Of a stretch of 64,000 nt of DNA, positions 49,773 to 58,755 are shown one piece after another. The notes under the pieces were generated by a model. It was not told the DNA's origin, ran no database searches, and saw only the letters and a program-made list of their open reading frames with translations. The position numbers were made by a program, and so were the translations under genes. Positions within the stretch are counted from its first letter, which is position 1; the number at the start of each line of letters is the position of its first letter. Source of the DNA: JBBIPA01 sp037443085 (GTDB lineage: Bacteria; Chloroflexota; Dehalococcoidia; GIF9; UBA5629); contig JBBIPA010000006.1 in NCBI GenBank assembly GCA_037443085.1, positions 1-64,000 of the forward strand. The letters are read 5' to 3'.

Positions 49773-51023
49773 CTAGCAGCACCCACTCATTTGCGAGTGC
49801 AGCAGCGAGTAGTCCGGTTGCCATGCTTTCTCGGTGCTGCTGGATGCCACTACAGTCACTGGATGCGGCACCATCGCCCCGAAAAGATAGCCGAATTTAT
49901 TCCACTTCTGCTGTGACACATCATACTGGGTATTACCCTTATCATCGGTAGCTCGCGGCGTGATGGTGATATTACCCGGCTGGGCATCGAGGCATATCTC
50001 CCAGCGGGTTCCGGCTCTCTCTATGTTGGGACCGACCAGAGCTGCCGGCTGGAAAGTCTTGCCCCCATCCAGGCTGACCTCGACTGTGGCTATTTTGTCG
50101 AATGGCGACCAGGCATATCCCATGATATCCTGGTGCCCTGCCTTCAAGGTTGCCGGCCAGGGCAGGCAGCAGGCGCTTTTTACCAGTTGCGTGGTTAGTG
50201 CCGGTCCTCTGGCGGGAGGTTGTGGTGGATAATCGGGGCCGATAAGCACATGCCTGTCAGTGTTATTGGCGACTTGAATAGGCCTGGTGGATACGATTAT
50301 TTTGCTCACCCACTTGATGCTGGCTGCTCCTATCCAGCCGGGCACTACGGCACGCAGCGGGAAACCGTGGTCCACCGGCAGCACCTTCCCATTCATGATA
50401 TATGCCAGCAGAGTGTCTGGCTCCAGGGCTTTGGCCACCGGCATGGGCCGTTGCCCGTACTGTCCATCCAATCCCACCGGCATGACGTCAACAGCGTTAT
50501 CACGTATCTTTGCCAGTTTCAGGATTTCGGCCAGGGGCACGCCGGTCCAGTCGGCAATGCCATAGCCGCCGAAGTGCCACTGCGGACCTTCTGCCTTTTT
50601 ATTCAGCAACGAAGCGAAAAAGGCGCTGCCGTTAGCGGCACATTCGATGTACCGTGCCACCGTGATATGTGGCAACTTCATCAACTCATTATAGTTCAGG
50701 GAAAAAGGATGTTCCACGCCATCGCCTTCGATGCTCAGCGTCCAGCTCTTAATATCTACTGATGGTATCGAGCCGTGGCTGCAGGTAAAAAATAATGAAT
50801 TAGATGTGTAGTAATTCTGGTGGCGCATCAGTTTAAAGTTCATCTCAGCCTGTGGTGGCTTGGACGCAGTAAAGATGCCTCGGTTAATGCATTCCGCCAG
50901 CAGGGCAGTGGGGCCGCCCTGATTGAGAATGTTGAAGAATTCCCCCTGGGGAATGAGAGCTTCTTGTGCTGCCTGCAACAACGCATCAACTTGCCTGAGC
51001 TTCAAACCTGCAGTAAGCATCAT
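49773..51023 (-). CDS. Sulfite-oxidase-family molybdopterin enzyme
   Basis: This 416-residue protein has an oxidoreductase molybdopterin-binding domain (about 75-275) and a C-terminal Mo-co dimerisation domain (about 280-395). ARYIECAANGSAFF contains the Cys that would hold the molybdenum, and HGFPLRAVVPGWIGAASIKW is a cofactor-binding block. The C-terminal domain is recognised by the VEVSLDGGKTF motif. There is no twin-arginine or Sec signal, so it seems cytosolic, whereas most relatives are exported. GAGGAG precedes the ATG pair. The substrate is unknown. Confidence 0.9.
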   Translation of the reverse strand: MMLTAGLKLRQVDALLQAAQEALIPQGEFFNILNQGGPTALLAECINRGIFTASKPPQAEMNFKLMRHQNYYTSNSLFFTCSHGSIPSVDIKSWTLSIEGDGVEHPFSLNYNELMKLPHITVARYIECAANGSAFFASLLNKKAEGPQWHFGGYGIADWTGVPLAEILKLAKIRDNAVDVMPVGLDGQYGQRPMPVAKALEPDTLLAYIMNGKVLPVDHGFPLRAVVPGWIGAASIKWVSKIIVSTRPIQVANNTDRHVLIGPDYPPQPPARGPALTTQLVKSACCLPWPATLKAGHQDIMGYAWSPFDKIATVEVSLDGGKTFQPAALVGPNIERAGTRWEICLDAQPGNITITPRATDDKGNTQYDVSQQKWNKFGYLFGAMVPHPVTVVASSSTEKAWQPDYSLLHSQMSGCC

Positions 51024-51133
51024 TGTCTTGCTCCTCTAATCTCGCTGAAACAAGAATGAATATAAGCTACAAAACTAATTCAATTATACGAATATACGAA
51101 TAAAAACTGTTATGGTCGAACAAAGTGTTTTCT

Positions 51134-51511
51134 TTATAGCTCAATTTTGCGGGCATTAACGTAAGGTTTGCTGCCCTTAAAGATAAACTCGCCATAGACT
51201 TTTACCGAGGCCCCTTTCTTCTGTGGAAAGACCTGGAGCTTGCTTTCTTTCAAATCAATGTTAATGGTACCCGTACCATCATTCAAATCGAAATAGCAGC
51301 CGTCGCCGGGGCAGGCATCGGCAACTACCCCGGCTAATACTACCATTTTCCCCTTATAGGAATCCGGATTACTCAGCAGCTCACTGACCTTTACTGCCGG
51401 TAGGTCTTTTTGAATCTGCCCTATGGAAGGTTCTGCACTGGACTGAGCGCAGCCAGTAACGGTTAATGACAGGATAAAAAGCGCCATCAGTGTGAAGTAT
51501 GTTTTATTCAA
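51134..51511 (-). CDS. OB-fold lipoprotein
   Basis: This 125-residue lipoprotein has a signal with TVTGC and a single OB-fold-like domain (about 40-125) with GKMVVLAGVVADACPGDGCY, DLNDGTGTI and VKVYGEFIFKG. Similar small OB lipoproteins occur in anaerobes and may bind nucleotides, metals or ligands, but none has a firm role. Cys in CPGDGC could form a disulphide or bind metal. Start is TTG with GGGGAGGA. Confidence 0.75.
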   Translation of the reverse strand: MNKTYFTLMALFILSLTVTGCAQSSAEPSIGQIQKDLPAVKVSELLSNPDSYKGKMVVLAGVVADACPGDGCYFDLNDGTGTINIDLKESKLQVFPQKKGASVKVYGEFIFKGSKPYVNARKIEL

Positions 51512-51643
51512 TCCTCCCCTTTCTCTCGCTTAAGTTTATTAATTATAGCACGGAATTGTGGATAAATTGAGGAGATACAATGAATTTTATACGGTAGTCG
51601 CCAGATTGCTGGCAATACGGGGCTGATAACCCCATAGCTGATT

Positions 51644-52558
51644 TCAGCTTGCTGGTATTTCTTTATTTTGCCCCAGGTACCATAGCAGAGCCGATTTTCG
51701 TTTACTGTGCTGATATCCGTAGAGCTGCAAATCAGCCTGCTGGAGGAGCGCCTCCAGAGAGCCCGGATGTTCCGGCTGATAGTATGCTGTTCCCATGCTC
51801 GCCAGCAGTTTACTGCTATCCGCGCTAGCCCTGGCATTGTACGTTTCCAGTTTATGGAGCAGACGATGAGCCATAACCTCGCTGCTGCCTGCCTCGGCTT
51901 CAATGGTCAGCACGGCAAATGTATTTTCGCTGACTCTGGCGATAATATCAGTATTCCGAAACGTGTCCTTCAGGATTTTGGCAAACTGGAGCAGCAATTT
52001 ATCGCTTGCCTGCTGTCCCTGCGTATCGTTAACTTGTTTGAAATTATCTACACTGATGAGTAGCAGATAGAGCCCCTTTTTGGTACGGTTAGCTAATTTC
52101 ACCTGCTGTTCTGCCAGCACCCAAAAACCCCGTCTGTTACACAGACCGACCAGTTCATCCACAAATGCCAGTGCCCGCAGTTCCTCTCTCAAGCGCACCA
52201 GCTCGGTAATATCACGCAAATTAGCTATGTAAAAAGTCTGGTTGCCACTCAATGCGATTTTAGCAGAGCGGATTTCAGCGATGCCTGCGTCTTTTCCCGG
52301 CCGTGAAATGCTCACCTCCTTGGATTCATTGGCATTGCAGAAAAGGTGCATCTTGCGACCGATGATGTTTTCCGCGGGAAGATTTAACACCTGCTCTGTT
52401 TTGTGGTTCATCAGCCTGACAAAACCTTCCCTGTCGGACACCAGGATGGCATCGGGATTAGATTCAAAGATGAGACGGAAAAGCTCTCCTCTTTCAGTGG
52501 TCCCTAGAGTTAAATGGTCTGCTAATTTAGTATGCCTTTCCTCCGTTTTTACATTCAT
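51644..52558 (-). CDS. PAS-GGDEF protein with degenerate active site
   Basis: This 304-residue protein has a PAS domain (about 20-120) and a diguanylate-cyclase-like domain (about 130-295). The expected GG(D/E)EF signature reads SENTF (in RVSENTFAVL), so cyclase activity is unlikely. The metal-site region (ISVDNFKQVND) is also somewhat altered but keeps Asp. It may serve as a c-di-GMP or GTP sensor or a protein partner. No EAL domain follows. AGGAGG precedes the ATG. Confidence 0.85.
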   Translation of the reverse strand: MNVKTEERHTKLADHLTLGTTERGELFRLIFESNPDAILVSDREGFVRLMNHKTEQVLNLPAENIIGRKMHLFCNANESKEVSISRPGKDAGIAEIRSAKIALSGNQTFYIANLRDITELVRLREELRALAFVDELVGLCNRRGFWVLAEQQVKLANRTKKGLYLLLISVDNFKQVNDTQGQQASDKLLLQFAKILKDTFRNTDIIARVSENTFAVLTIEAEAGSSEVMAHRLLHKLETYNARASADSSKLLASMGTAYYQPEHPGSLEALLQQADLQLYGYQHSKRKSALLWYLGQNKEIPAS

Positions 52559-52883
52559 ACTGCCTCCTGCATGTCCTGACTGTACTATTGGCGCCGCAAT
52601 GCGTAGTTACAGTACCATACTATGGGGTAAGACAAAATAATCAGACGGACAAAAAACATAACCCTGTTGGTTAGATCTGCCTATCTGGCGGCTCTTGCAG
52701 TATTTTAAGCTTTCGATATTCATCCGTGATAGTCGGTGGCCAGCACCGCTAATTTAGAAGTGCTATAATAGCGAGTTAGACCAAAGGATTGGTTGACCAC
52801 TTCATCACTTCAGCAAATCAAAGATAATTGACCGAGCAGTGATGTAGTGCTGTGGTGAGTGGGGAAATAGACAGTCTCGATTT
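52559..52883. other. 325-base intergenic region between divergent genes
   Basis: No gene is seen. An extended -10 at 52761-52769 is the only clear plus-strand signal. The PAS-GGDEF promoter must lie on the minus strand, but no convincing match was found. Confidence 0.5.
52761..52769 (+). promoter_or_regulatory. Extended -10 promoter for the MFS gene
   Basis: TGCTATAAT is a TGn-extended perfect -10. No TTGACA-like -35 is present. It gives a leader of about 110 bases before the MFS start codon. Confidence 0.45.
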
Positions 52884-54125
52884 ATGATTGATACTGAAAG
52901 CAATCACCCACCTGCTGCCAAGCCAGGCTTTTTCTATGGATATGTCATTGTAGCTGTTGCCTTCATTATCATGCTGGCCATTTATGGCATAAACTACTCT
53001 TTTGGCATCTTTTTTAAACCGATACTTGCCGAGTTCGGCTGGACCAGAGCTACCACCGCTGGTGCCTTTTCGCTGGCCTGGATTGTCACCGGTCTGGTAT
53101 CGATTTTTCTGGGAGCACTCAATGACAGGCTGGGGCCGAGGGTTGTTTTGTCTCTATGTGGCTTCTTTTCCGGCCTGGGCTATTTTCTTATGTCTCAGAT
53201 TAGCTCGCTGTGGCAGCTCTATATATTCTACGGGGTGATAATCGGCGCCGGCATCAGTGCTTTCATCCCTATGGTATCCACCGTAGCCCGGTGGTTTGTC
53301 CGCCGCCGGAGCATGATGACTGGCATAGTAGCTGCCGGCATTGGCATGGGTGCGCTCATAGTACCACCGTTGGCCAATCTGCTCATCGCCCAGTACCAGT
53401 GGCGCACATCGTATATGATACTGGGCATCGTCGTCATCGTGGTTGTTATCGTCTGCTCTCAGTTTTTGAAACGTGACCCGGCACAGACAGGGCAGGTACC
53501 GTACGGTGCCAATGAAGCCATTGAAACCAGGCTCAACATCGACGTCGCCCCCTATTCCCTGAAACAAGCAATAGCCACCAGGCAGTTCTGGATGGTTTTA
53601 GCCATGCTGTTCTGCTCTGGATTCTGTCTCTATGCTATCCAGGTGCATCTGGCGCCGCATGTAACCGACATGGGGGTTTCAGCCTTAAGCGCTGCCACTA
53701 TCCTGGGTGTTGCCGGTGGTGCCAGCATTGTGGGCAGGGCGGTGCTGGGCAGCATTGGAGATAAAATAGGCAACAGGCAAGCATACCTGATGGGATATGT
53801 ACTCATCGTGATAGCCCTGGCCTGGCTCATTCCTTCGCGTGAGCTGTGGAGCTTTTACCTGTTTGCTGTTATCTTCGGCCTGGCTTACGGAAACTGCGAC
53901 ACACAGCAATCTCCGTTAATAGCAGCATTGTTCGGCTTGACGTCGCACGGCTTGATTTTCGGGGTTCTCTCCATCGGCTATTCCTTAGGAGCAGCCCTGG
54001 GACCTTTCGTAACCGGATACTTATACGATACTACCGGCAACTACCTGATAGCCTTTATCCTTTGCGCTATCATCGGCATTGCCGGCATTGCCCTGAGTGC
54101 GTTGCTGAGACCTACAGAGAAATAA
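52884..54125 (+). CDS. MFS transporter (OFA/monocarboxylate-like)
   Basis: This 413-residue, 12-span transporter resembles the oxalate-formate antiporter and monocarboxylate group. FFYGYVIVAVAFIIM is the usual start, GINYSFGIFFKPILAEFGW marks span 1 and the following loop, and GALNDRLGPRVV is the MFS loop motif. Substrates are likely small carboxylates. No clear ribosome site is present before the ATG. It is a single gene, divergent from the PAS-GGDEF gene. Confidence 0.85.
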   Translation: MIDTESNHPPAAKPGFFYGYVIVAVAFIIMLAIYGINYSFGIFFKPILAEFGWTRATTAGAFSLAWIVTGLVSIFLGALNDRLGPRVVLSLCGFFSGLGYFLMSQISSLWQLYIFYGVIIGAGISAFIPMVSTVARWFVRRRSMMTGIVAAGIGMGALIVPPLANLLIAQYQWRTSYMILGIVVIVVVIVCSQFLKRDPAQTGQVPYGANEAIETRLNIDVAPYSLKQAIATRQFWMVLAMLFCSGFCLYAIQVHLAPHVTDMGVSALSAATILGVAGGASIVGRAVLGSIGDKIGNRQAYLMGYVLIVIALAWLIPSRELWSFYLFAVIFGLAYGNCDTQQSPLIAALFGLTSHGLIFGVLSIGYSLGAALGPFVTGYLYDTTGNYLIAFILCAIIGIAGIALSALLRPTEK

Positions 54126-54332
54126 GACGCATGCCTGCCGGAAAGAATCCTCAGCATCGCTGTCTCAGCTATCCTGATTTATCTTCTGTCCCGGTTTTCT
54201 GCAAAGATCGCCGCAAACGCTGCCACAGGTGTCATCTGTCTTTACAGTTTAGTGTTAATCTGGAGCTACGCTATCCTGTACCAAGCTTGATGCTGACACC
54301 GCTGTTGACAAAAATGCTGCAGAGCTTCGGCC

Positions 54333-55154
54333 TTACTGCACTAATTTACAGTTGCTCACTACAATGATATTCGATTGGAACTTACTTAAGGTGCCTTCCA
54401 CTTTGACCGTTTTCCCAACATCCAGCATTGAGATATTGGCCTCTTGACCCTGTGAAAAGGCACATTGTATCTCCACTCTCTCTGGTGTGCCGCCACTGAG
54501 ATAGAGATATGGCGGCACCGAGCTGTTAACGCCGGATACAGTGCCTGAAATGGCGTATGTTTTTCCCTGATGCTCTGCGCTGGCGCTGACCATATCCTCC
54601 GAAAAAGCTGTTATTAGTTCCTTGGCGGTAATTGGCGTGGCTGTTGTTGCCGGCAACGTTGGTGCTGGTGGAGGCGTCGGCTCTGCTGGTGGTGGCGTGC
54701 TTGGTGGCGGTGTCTCCGATGGTGTTGTTGTTGGCTTTGGTGTACTGCTGACAGGTTTGCTCGACGAGAAAAACTTGCCGTCTGTGGCTAAAGCTAATCC
54801 ACCAACGGAGAATACAATTATAATCAAAATTACCATAATCCCAATCAGGGATGATGAGCCTTTCTTCGGTGGCAGGTTTCCGCGGTAGCCATACATGTTT
54901 TGCTGCTGGTATGGTGGTGGTCCTCCCCACCCCGGTGCTTGCTGATACGGTGGAGGTTGATTCCATCCCCCTGGCTGGTTGTATGGTGGCCGCTGCTGTC
55001 CCCAGGGTTGCTGTGGTGGTGGGTAGTACGGGGTTCCATATGGCGGGGGAGGTGGTGCTGCCTGTTGCATGGTTAAGCCACAATTGCTACAGAAGCGGCT
55101 GCCATACTCCACTGGCGCTCCACACCGGGGGCAGGGATACATCTGCTGCTGCAT
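54333..55154 (-). CDS. Zinc-ribbon / Pro-rich / membrane / OB-fold protein
   Basis: This 273-residue protein has an N-terminal zinc ribbon (CPRCG and CSNCG, about 8-26), a Pro/Gln/Tyr-rich low-complexity segment (about 30-95), one membrane span (about 103-125), a Thr/Pro-rich extracellular stalk (130-175) and an OB-fold-like domain (about 175-273), similar to tRNA_anti-like domains. The zinc ribbon is thus in the cytosol and the OB domain outside. AGAGGA precedes the ATG. The role is unknown. Confidence 0.8.
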   Translation of the reverse strand: MQQQMYPCPRCGAPVEYGSRFCSNCGLTMQQAAPPPPPYGTPYYPPPQQPWGQQRPPYNQPGGWNQPPPYQQAPGWGGPPPYQQQNMYGYRGNLPPKKGSSSLIGIMVILIIIVFSVGGLALATDGKFFSSSKPVSSTPKPTTTPSETPPPSTPPPAEPTPPPAPTLPATTATPITAKELITAFSEDMVSASAEHQGKTYAISGTVSGVNSSVPPYLYLSGGTPERVEIQCAFSQGQEANISMLDVGKTVKVEGTLSKFQSNIIVVSNCKLVQ

Positions 55155-55223
55155 AAAGTTTATCCTCTTTTTATCAACCTCTTAATCTACAACTTCATAA
55201 CGATAAAAATATCCTATTAGTTT

Positions 55224-55232
55224 ATTATACCA
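55224..55232 (-). promoter_or_regulatory. Extended -10 promoter for the zinc-ribbon/OB gene
   Basis: On the minus strand TGGTATAAT is a TGn-extended perfect -10, about 70 bases before the start codon. A TTGATA lies 20 bases further upstream, which is too far for a standard spacer. Confidence 0.5.
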
Positions 55233-55296
55233 CTAAAATGTAAACAAAATATCAACAGTGGTTTCGTGTCAGTTCAGATCTTCCCCCTTTTTCAAT

Positions 55297-55325
55297 TTGA
55301 TATTTTCTACAAAGATTATTACAAT
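55297..55325 (+). promoter_or_regulatory. Sigma70-type promoter for the NapH-like gene
   Basis: TTGATA, a 17-base spacer and TACAAT give a good consensus promoter. The expected start near 55332 leaves a leader of about 16 bases with GGAG before the GTG. Confidence 0.6.
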
Positions 55326-55347
55326 CAGCAAAAACGGAGTGAGCTTA

Positions 55348-56223
55348 GTGAAACAGGCTACAGTCCAATCTCAAGCATCTGCCTCTAAACACGAGAATAC
55401 AAAGGGGAACAGAAGGGGGAATACAATACGGCTTGCCGTACAGATTCTATTCTTTCTCGTTGTTGCCTCGATAGCATTCAACCAGTGGCTTGAAGGCAGA
55501 GGTACGGCAGTACCCTGGCTTTCTGATACCTGTCTCCATGCGATTTGCCCGTTTGGTGGGGTGGTATCCATTTACCAGGTTATTGCCACCGGGGCTTTTG
55601 TGCAAAAGATTGACCAGTCTGCCTTTATCTTAATGTACATAGTATTTTCCCTGGCAATCGTGGCGGGAGCAGTATTTTGCGGCTGGGTGTGCCCTCTGGG
55701 CAGCTTCCAGGAGTGGCTAGCTTCGTTGGGACGCAAAATATTCGGCAAGCGATTTAATGGCTTCATCCCGCAGCGCATAGACAAGTATCTGAAGTTCTTG
55801 CGCTACATCGTGCTGGCATTGGTGCTGTATTTTACTGCGGTCAGTACCGTGCTGGTCTTTGCAGACTATGACCCCTACCATGCTCTCTTCAGATTCTGGT
55901 CGGGAGAAGTTGCTCTCAGCGCCTTAATAGTTCTGGGCGCGGTTATCGTATTGTCCGTATTTGTGGACAGGCCATTCTGTAAATATGCCTGCCCTTATGG
56001 GGCGGTTCTCGGCCTGTTCAACTACTTTCGTATCTTTCAGCTGCGACGCAGCGAAACCAGATGTATCGATTGTAAAGCGTGTGACCGTGTCTGTCCTATG
56101 AACATCGTTGTTTCAGACGGCAATGCCATAAGAGACCACCAGTGCATAAGCTGTTTGAAGTGCACCTCGGAATTCGCCTGCCCGGTGACAAGCACGGTTG
56201 CTCTATCAACTACCAGGCTATAA
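55348..56223 (+). CDS. NapH/CcoG-like membrane 4Fe-4S protein
   Basis: This protein of about 291 residues has four to five membrane spans and is of the NapH/YccM type that passes electrons between quinols and Fe-S partners. Two CxxxCP motifs face the cytosol after spans (CGWVCPLGSFQEWL and CKYACPYGAVLG), and a C-terminal ferredoxin module has CIDCKACDRVCPMN and CISCLKCTSEFACP. GTG 55348 with GGAG upstream is chosen over the longer frame from 55258. It is followed by a small membrane-anchored protein, probably in one operon. Confidence 0.88.
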   Translation: MKQATVQSQASASKHENTKGNRRGNTIRLAVQILFFLVVASIAFNQWLEGRGTAVPWLSDTCLHAICPFGGVVSIYQVIATGAFVQKIDQSAFILMYIVFSLAIVAGAVFCGWVCPLGSFQEWLASLGRKIFGKRFNGFIPQRIDKYLKFLRYIVLALVLYFTAVSTVLVFADYDPYHALFRFWSGEVALSALIVLGAVIVLSVFVDRPFCKYACPYGAVLGLFNYFRIFQLRRSETRCIDCKACDRVCPMNIVVSDGNAIRDHQCISCLKCTSEFACPVTSTVALSTTRL

Positions 56224-56235
56224 AGGAAAAGAGGA

Positions 56236-56730
56236 ATGAGACTTAATAACGCCATAGTATCAATCATTGTCCTGGTATTTTTCGCTGGTGGCATTGGTGC
56301 TGCCATGGCATTTAACGCCTGGGAAGTTAAACCGGGACAGGCTGTTGCCACATCCCGGGATGGGACTCCCGTCGTAGCATATAAGCCTGCTGATATCCAG
56401 GGCACCTATTCGTTCGGAGAAATAAGCCAGATGTTTAACATACCTCTCCATGAACTGGGAACCGCGTTCGAATTGAATTCTGTAGCAAACCTGGCAGATT
56501 TTAAAGCCAGGCAACTAAAGACAGTCTATCCGGACCTGGGCAAAGGCATCATGCTGGAAACGGAATCGGTAAGAATCTTCGTGGCATTGTATAAAGGCAT
56601 GCCGCATCCACTATCAGAAACCGCTTTTTTGCCCAATTCCGCTGTGAAAATCCTCAAGGACAAAGCCAGGCTGTCACCGGAACAAATTGCCTTTCTCGAT
56701 GCTCATAGCATCGATGTCCGCGGTAGATAG
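56236..56730 (+). CDS. Membrane-anchored protein partnered with the NapH-like protein
   Basis: This 164-residue protein has an N-terminal span (about 5-27) followed by a soluble extracytoplasmic part. It includes IQGTYSFGEISQMFNIPLHELGTAFEL cut here to TYSFGEISQMFNIPLHEL, a segment I associate with small helical modules found near NapH-like Fe-S proteins in other anaerobes, and a C-terminal repeat of the same kind. It lies 12 bases after the NapH-like gene, so they are one operon. GAAAAGAGG precedes the ATG. A role in redox chain assembly is inferred. Confidence 0.65.
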   Translation: MRLNNAIVSIIVLVFFAGGIGAAMAFNAWEVKPGQAVATSRDGTPVVAYKPADIQGTYSFGEISQMFNIPLHELGTAFELNSVANLADFKARQLKTVYPDLGKGIMLETESVRIFVALYKGMPHPLSETAFLPNSAVKILKDKARLSPEQIAFLDAHSIDVRGR

Positions 56731-56731
56731 T

Positions 56732-58102
56732 ATGGACAATACTCCAAAAGCTGTAATAATTTCCGTTAACATGGGTTACGGCCACCAAAGGACAGCCTAT
56801 GCTTTGAAACATCTTGCCATCGACGGGAAAATTATTAATGCCAACGATTACAGCGGTATCCCCGTGAGGGATAAAATTATCTGGGAAGGCATGAGACGTT
56901 TTTACGAGGTTGCCTCCGATTCTAAAAAAATCCCAATTGCAGGAAACTTTATTTTTGCGATAGTTGATTTTTTCCAGAGGATTCTAAGTTTCTATCCAAG
57001 AAGAGATTTGTCCCAGCCTACCCCCCAGTTGAAAATGCTCTTCTCATTAATAAAAAGAGGCTGGGGGAGGGATTTAATAGAAAAAAATAAAAGGCAAGAT
57101 ATTCCTCTGATAACCACATATTTAGCGCCAGCCTTCATGGCGGAGAACTTTAATTATCCTGGAGACATTTACTGCGTTATCTGCGATGCTGATATTTCCA
57201 GAGTATGGGCGCCGCTAAAGCCTGAAGGAAGTAGAATTAAATACTTCGTTCCAAACGGGAGAACTGCCGAAAGGTTAGCCTGTTATGGCGTTAAGGAAGA
57301 GAATATTATTTTTACTGGTTATCCTTTACCTCAGGAAATCATCGGCTCGGAACTGAAGGAAATCTTAAAAGACGATTTGAGAAAGCGTTTGTTTAATTTG
57401 GACCCGCAAAAAAAATTCCTCGAGAAATATAAGATAGTGGTCGACAACAAGCTGGGTTTTATTCCGGGAAAATCAGGCCGCACTCTAACGGTATTATTTG
57501 CTATAGGTGGCGCTGGCGCTCAGAAGGAAATAGCTATAGAAGCAGTGAAAAGTTTAATTGATAAAATCAGGTCCGGAGAAATAAGAATTATTTTATCTGC
57601 GGGAATAAAGAAAAAAGTTAAAGATTATTTTGAAAAGGAACTATTCCCCAAATCGGCTTTCGCCGGCAATAAAGGCGGTGTCGATATTTTATACCAGGAA
57701 AATATGGAGGATTATTTCAGGGAATTCAATCAGAAGCTCAGGGAGATTGATATTTTATGGACTAAGCCTTCAGAGCTTTCTTTTTACAGCGCATTGGGTA
57801 TTCCCATAATAATAGCTCCTGCCATAGGCTCTCAGGAAGAGTTCAATAAGAGATGGCTGTTGAAATCAGGTCGCGGAGTCGTTCAAGAAGACCCGGCTTA
57901 TACCGTACAATGGCTTTTTGATTGGTTGGATAAAGGATATTTAGCCGAGACTGCTATGGAGGGATTTATCGAGGGGGAACAATTGGGAGTTTATAATATT
58001 CAAAAAGTAATTTCACGAGAATACAAGGCCAGGAACTTGTCCGCCTCAGGTAAATTGAACTCCGATGGTGCCACGTGCCAATTGCATCAGGATTCGCAGT
58101 GA
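56732..58102 (+). CDS. Glycosyltransferase-like protein (MGDG synthase-related)
   Basis: This protein of about 456 residues looks like a GT-B glycosyltransferase related to processive diacylglycerol glycosyltransferases. IISVNMGYGHQRTAYAL is like the N-terminal lipid-binding loop of MGDG synthases, LTVLFAIGGAGAQKEIAIE resembles the start of the C-terminal nucleotide-sugar domain, and LWTKPSELSFYSALGIPIII ends it. Lys/Glu/Ile-rich composition makes its codon use more AT-rich than the neighbours, a possible sign of transfer. ATG 56732 follows the preceding stop by one base. No ribosome site is visible. Confidence 0.65.
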   Translation: MDNTPKAVIISVNMGYGHQRTAYALKHLAIDGKIINANDYSGIPVRDKIIWEGMRRFYEVASDSKKIPIAGNFIFAIVDFFQRILSFYPRRDLSQPTPQLKMLFSLIKRGWGRDLIEKNKRQDIPLITTYLAPAFMAENFNYPGDIYCVICDADISRVWAPLKPEGSRIKYFVPNGRTAERLACYGVKEENIIFTGYPLPQEIIGSELKEILKDDLRKRLFNLDPQKKFLEKYKIVVDNKLGFIPGKSGRTLTVLFAIGGAGAQKEIAIEAVKSLIDKIRSGEIRIILSAGIKKKVKDYFEKELFPKSAFAGNKGGVDILYQENMEDYFREFNQKLREIDILWTKPSELSFYSALGIPIIIAPAIGSQEEFNKRWLLKSGRGVVQEDPAYTVQWLFDWLDKGYLAETAMEGFIEGEQLGVYNIQKVISREYKARNLSASGKLNSDGATCQLHQDSQ

Positions 58103-58172
58103 TTTTGCATGCCAACCGGCATTTACTGAGCACAGAAACCTGTTACCATAACTGCCGAAACCCAGCCTGCCA

Positions 58173-58181
58173 TGTTATACT
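58173..58181 (+). promoter_or_regulatory. Extended -10 promoter for the GyrI-like gene
   Basis: TGTTATACT matches a TGn-extended -10, 31 bases before the start codon at 58213. No clear -35. Confidence 0.4.
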
Positions 58182-58212
58182 AACTAACTATTCCGTGATT
58201 CGGGAGGTGCAT

Positions 58213-58731
58213 ATGTCGCCACGTAAACTCAAGACTGACCCGGTAATCCTGGAGATGCCTTCACAGAAAATGGCTGTGGCCCAGAAAAGAGGGGCGCCGG
58301 ACAAAATCTTTCCCCAGATTTTCCCTGCCCTGTATGGCTCAGTCTACACTCTAAAATTTGACCTGAAAAAGAGGGGGCTGGAATCATTTAAAGTGGGCTG
58401 CCCTCGTTCCCGCTACCCTGATGCCCATCTCAAGCAAAAAGAGGATTGGCTTATTATTACCGGGTTGCCTGTGCCTGAGGATACTACCTCGTTGCCGCAG
58501 AAAGAGCCGGGCATCGAGGTGAAGCTGGAAACGTGGGAGTATGGAACAGTAGCCCAAATTCTGCATATAGGGCGGTATGATGAGGAGACGGAGAGCATTG
58601 AACGTTTGCACCAGTTTATTAAAGATAGTGGCTACGAAATTATCGGGCCTCACGAGGAAGAATACCAGTCTCGCCCTGATGCCAGGGTCGTCAAAACAAT
58701 AATTCGGTATCAGATAAAAAAGAGACTGTAG
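58213..58731 (+). CDS. GyrI-like small-molecule-binding domain protein
   Basis: This 172-residue protein is a GyrI-like/SOUL-fold domain protein. The opening VILEMPSQKMAVAQKRG and the later IEVKLETWEYGTVAQILHIG, in which the E and Y-x-x-I-L-H-x-G pattern is typical, support this, as does the C-terminal IIGPHEEEY. Such proteins bind small hydrophobic or drug-like molecules, or hydrolyse them. GGGAGGT precedes ATG 58213, so the longer upstream frame is not used. The FtsK-like gene follows in 24 bases. Confidence 0.8.
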   Translation: MSPRKLKTDPVILEMPSQKMAVAQKRGAPDKIFPQIFPALYGSVYTLKFDLKKRGLESFKVGCPRSRYPDAHLKQKEDWLIITGLPVPEDTTSLPQKEPGIEVKLETWEYGTVAQILHIGRYDEETESIERLHQFIKDSGYEIIGPHEEEYQSRPDARVVKTIIRYQIKKRL

Positions 58732-58755
58732 CACCGTAAGGAGACCAGCAATAGC

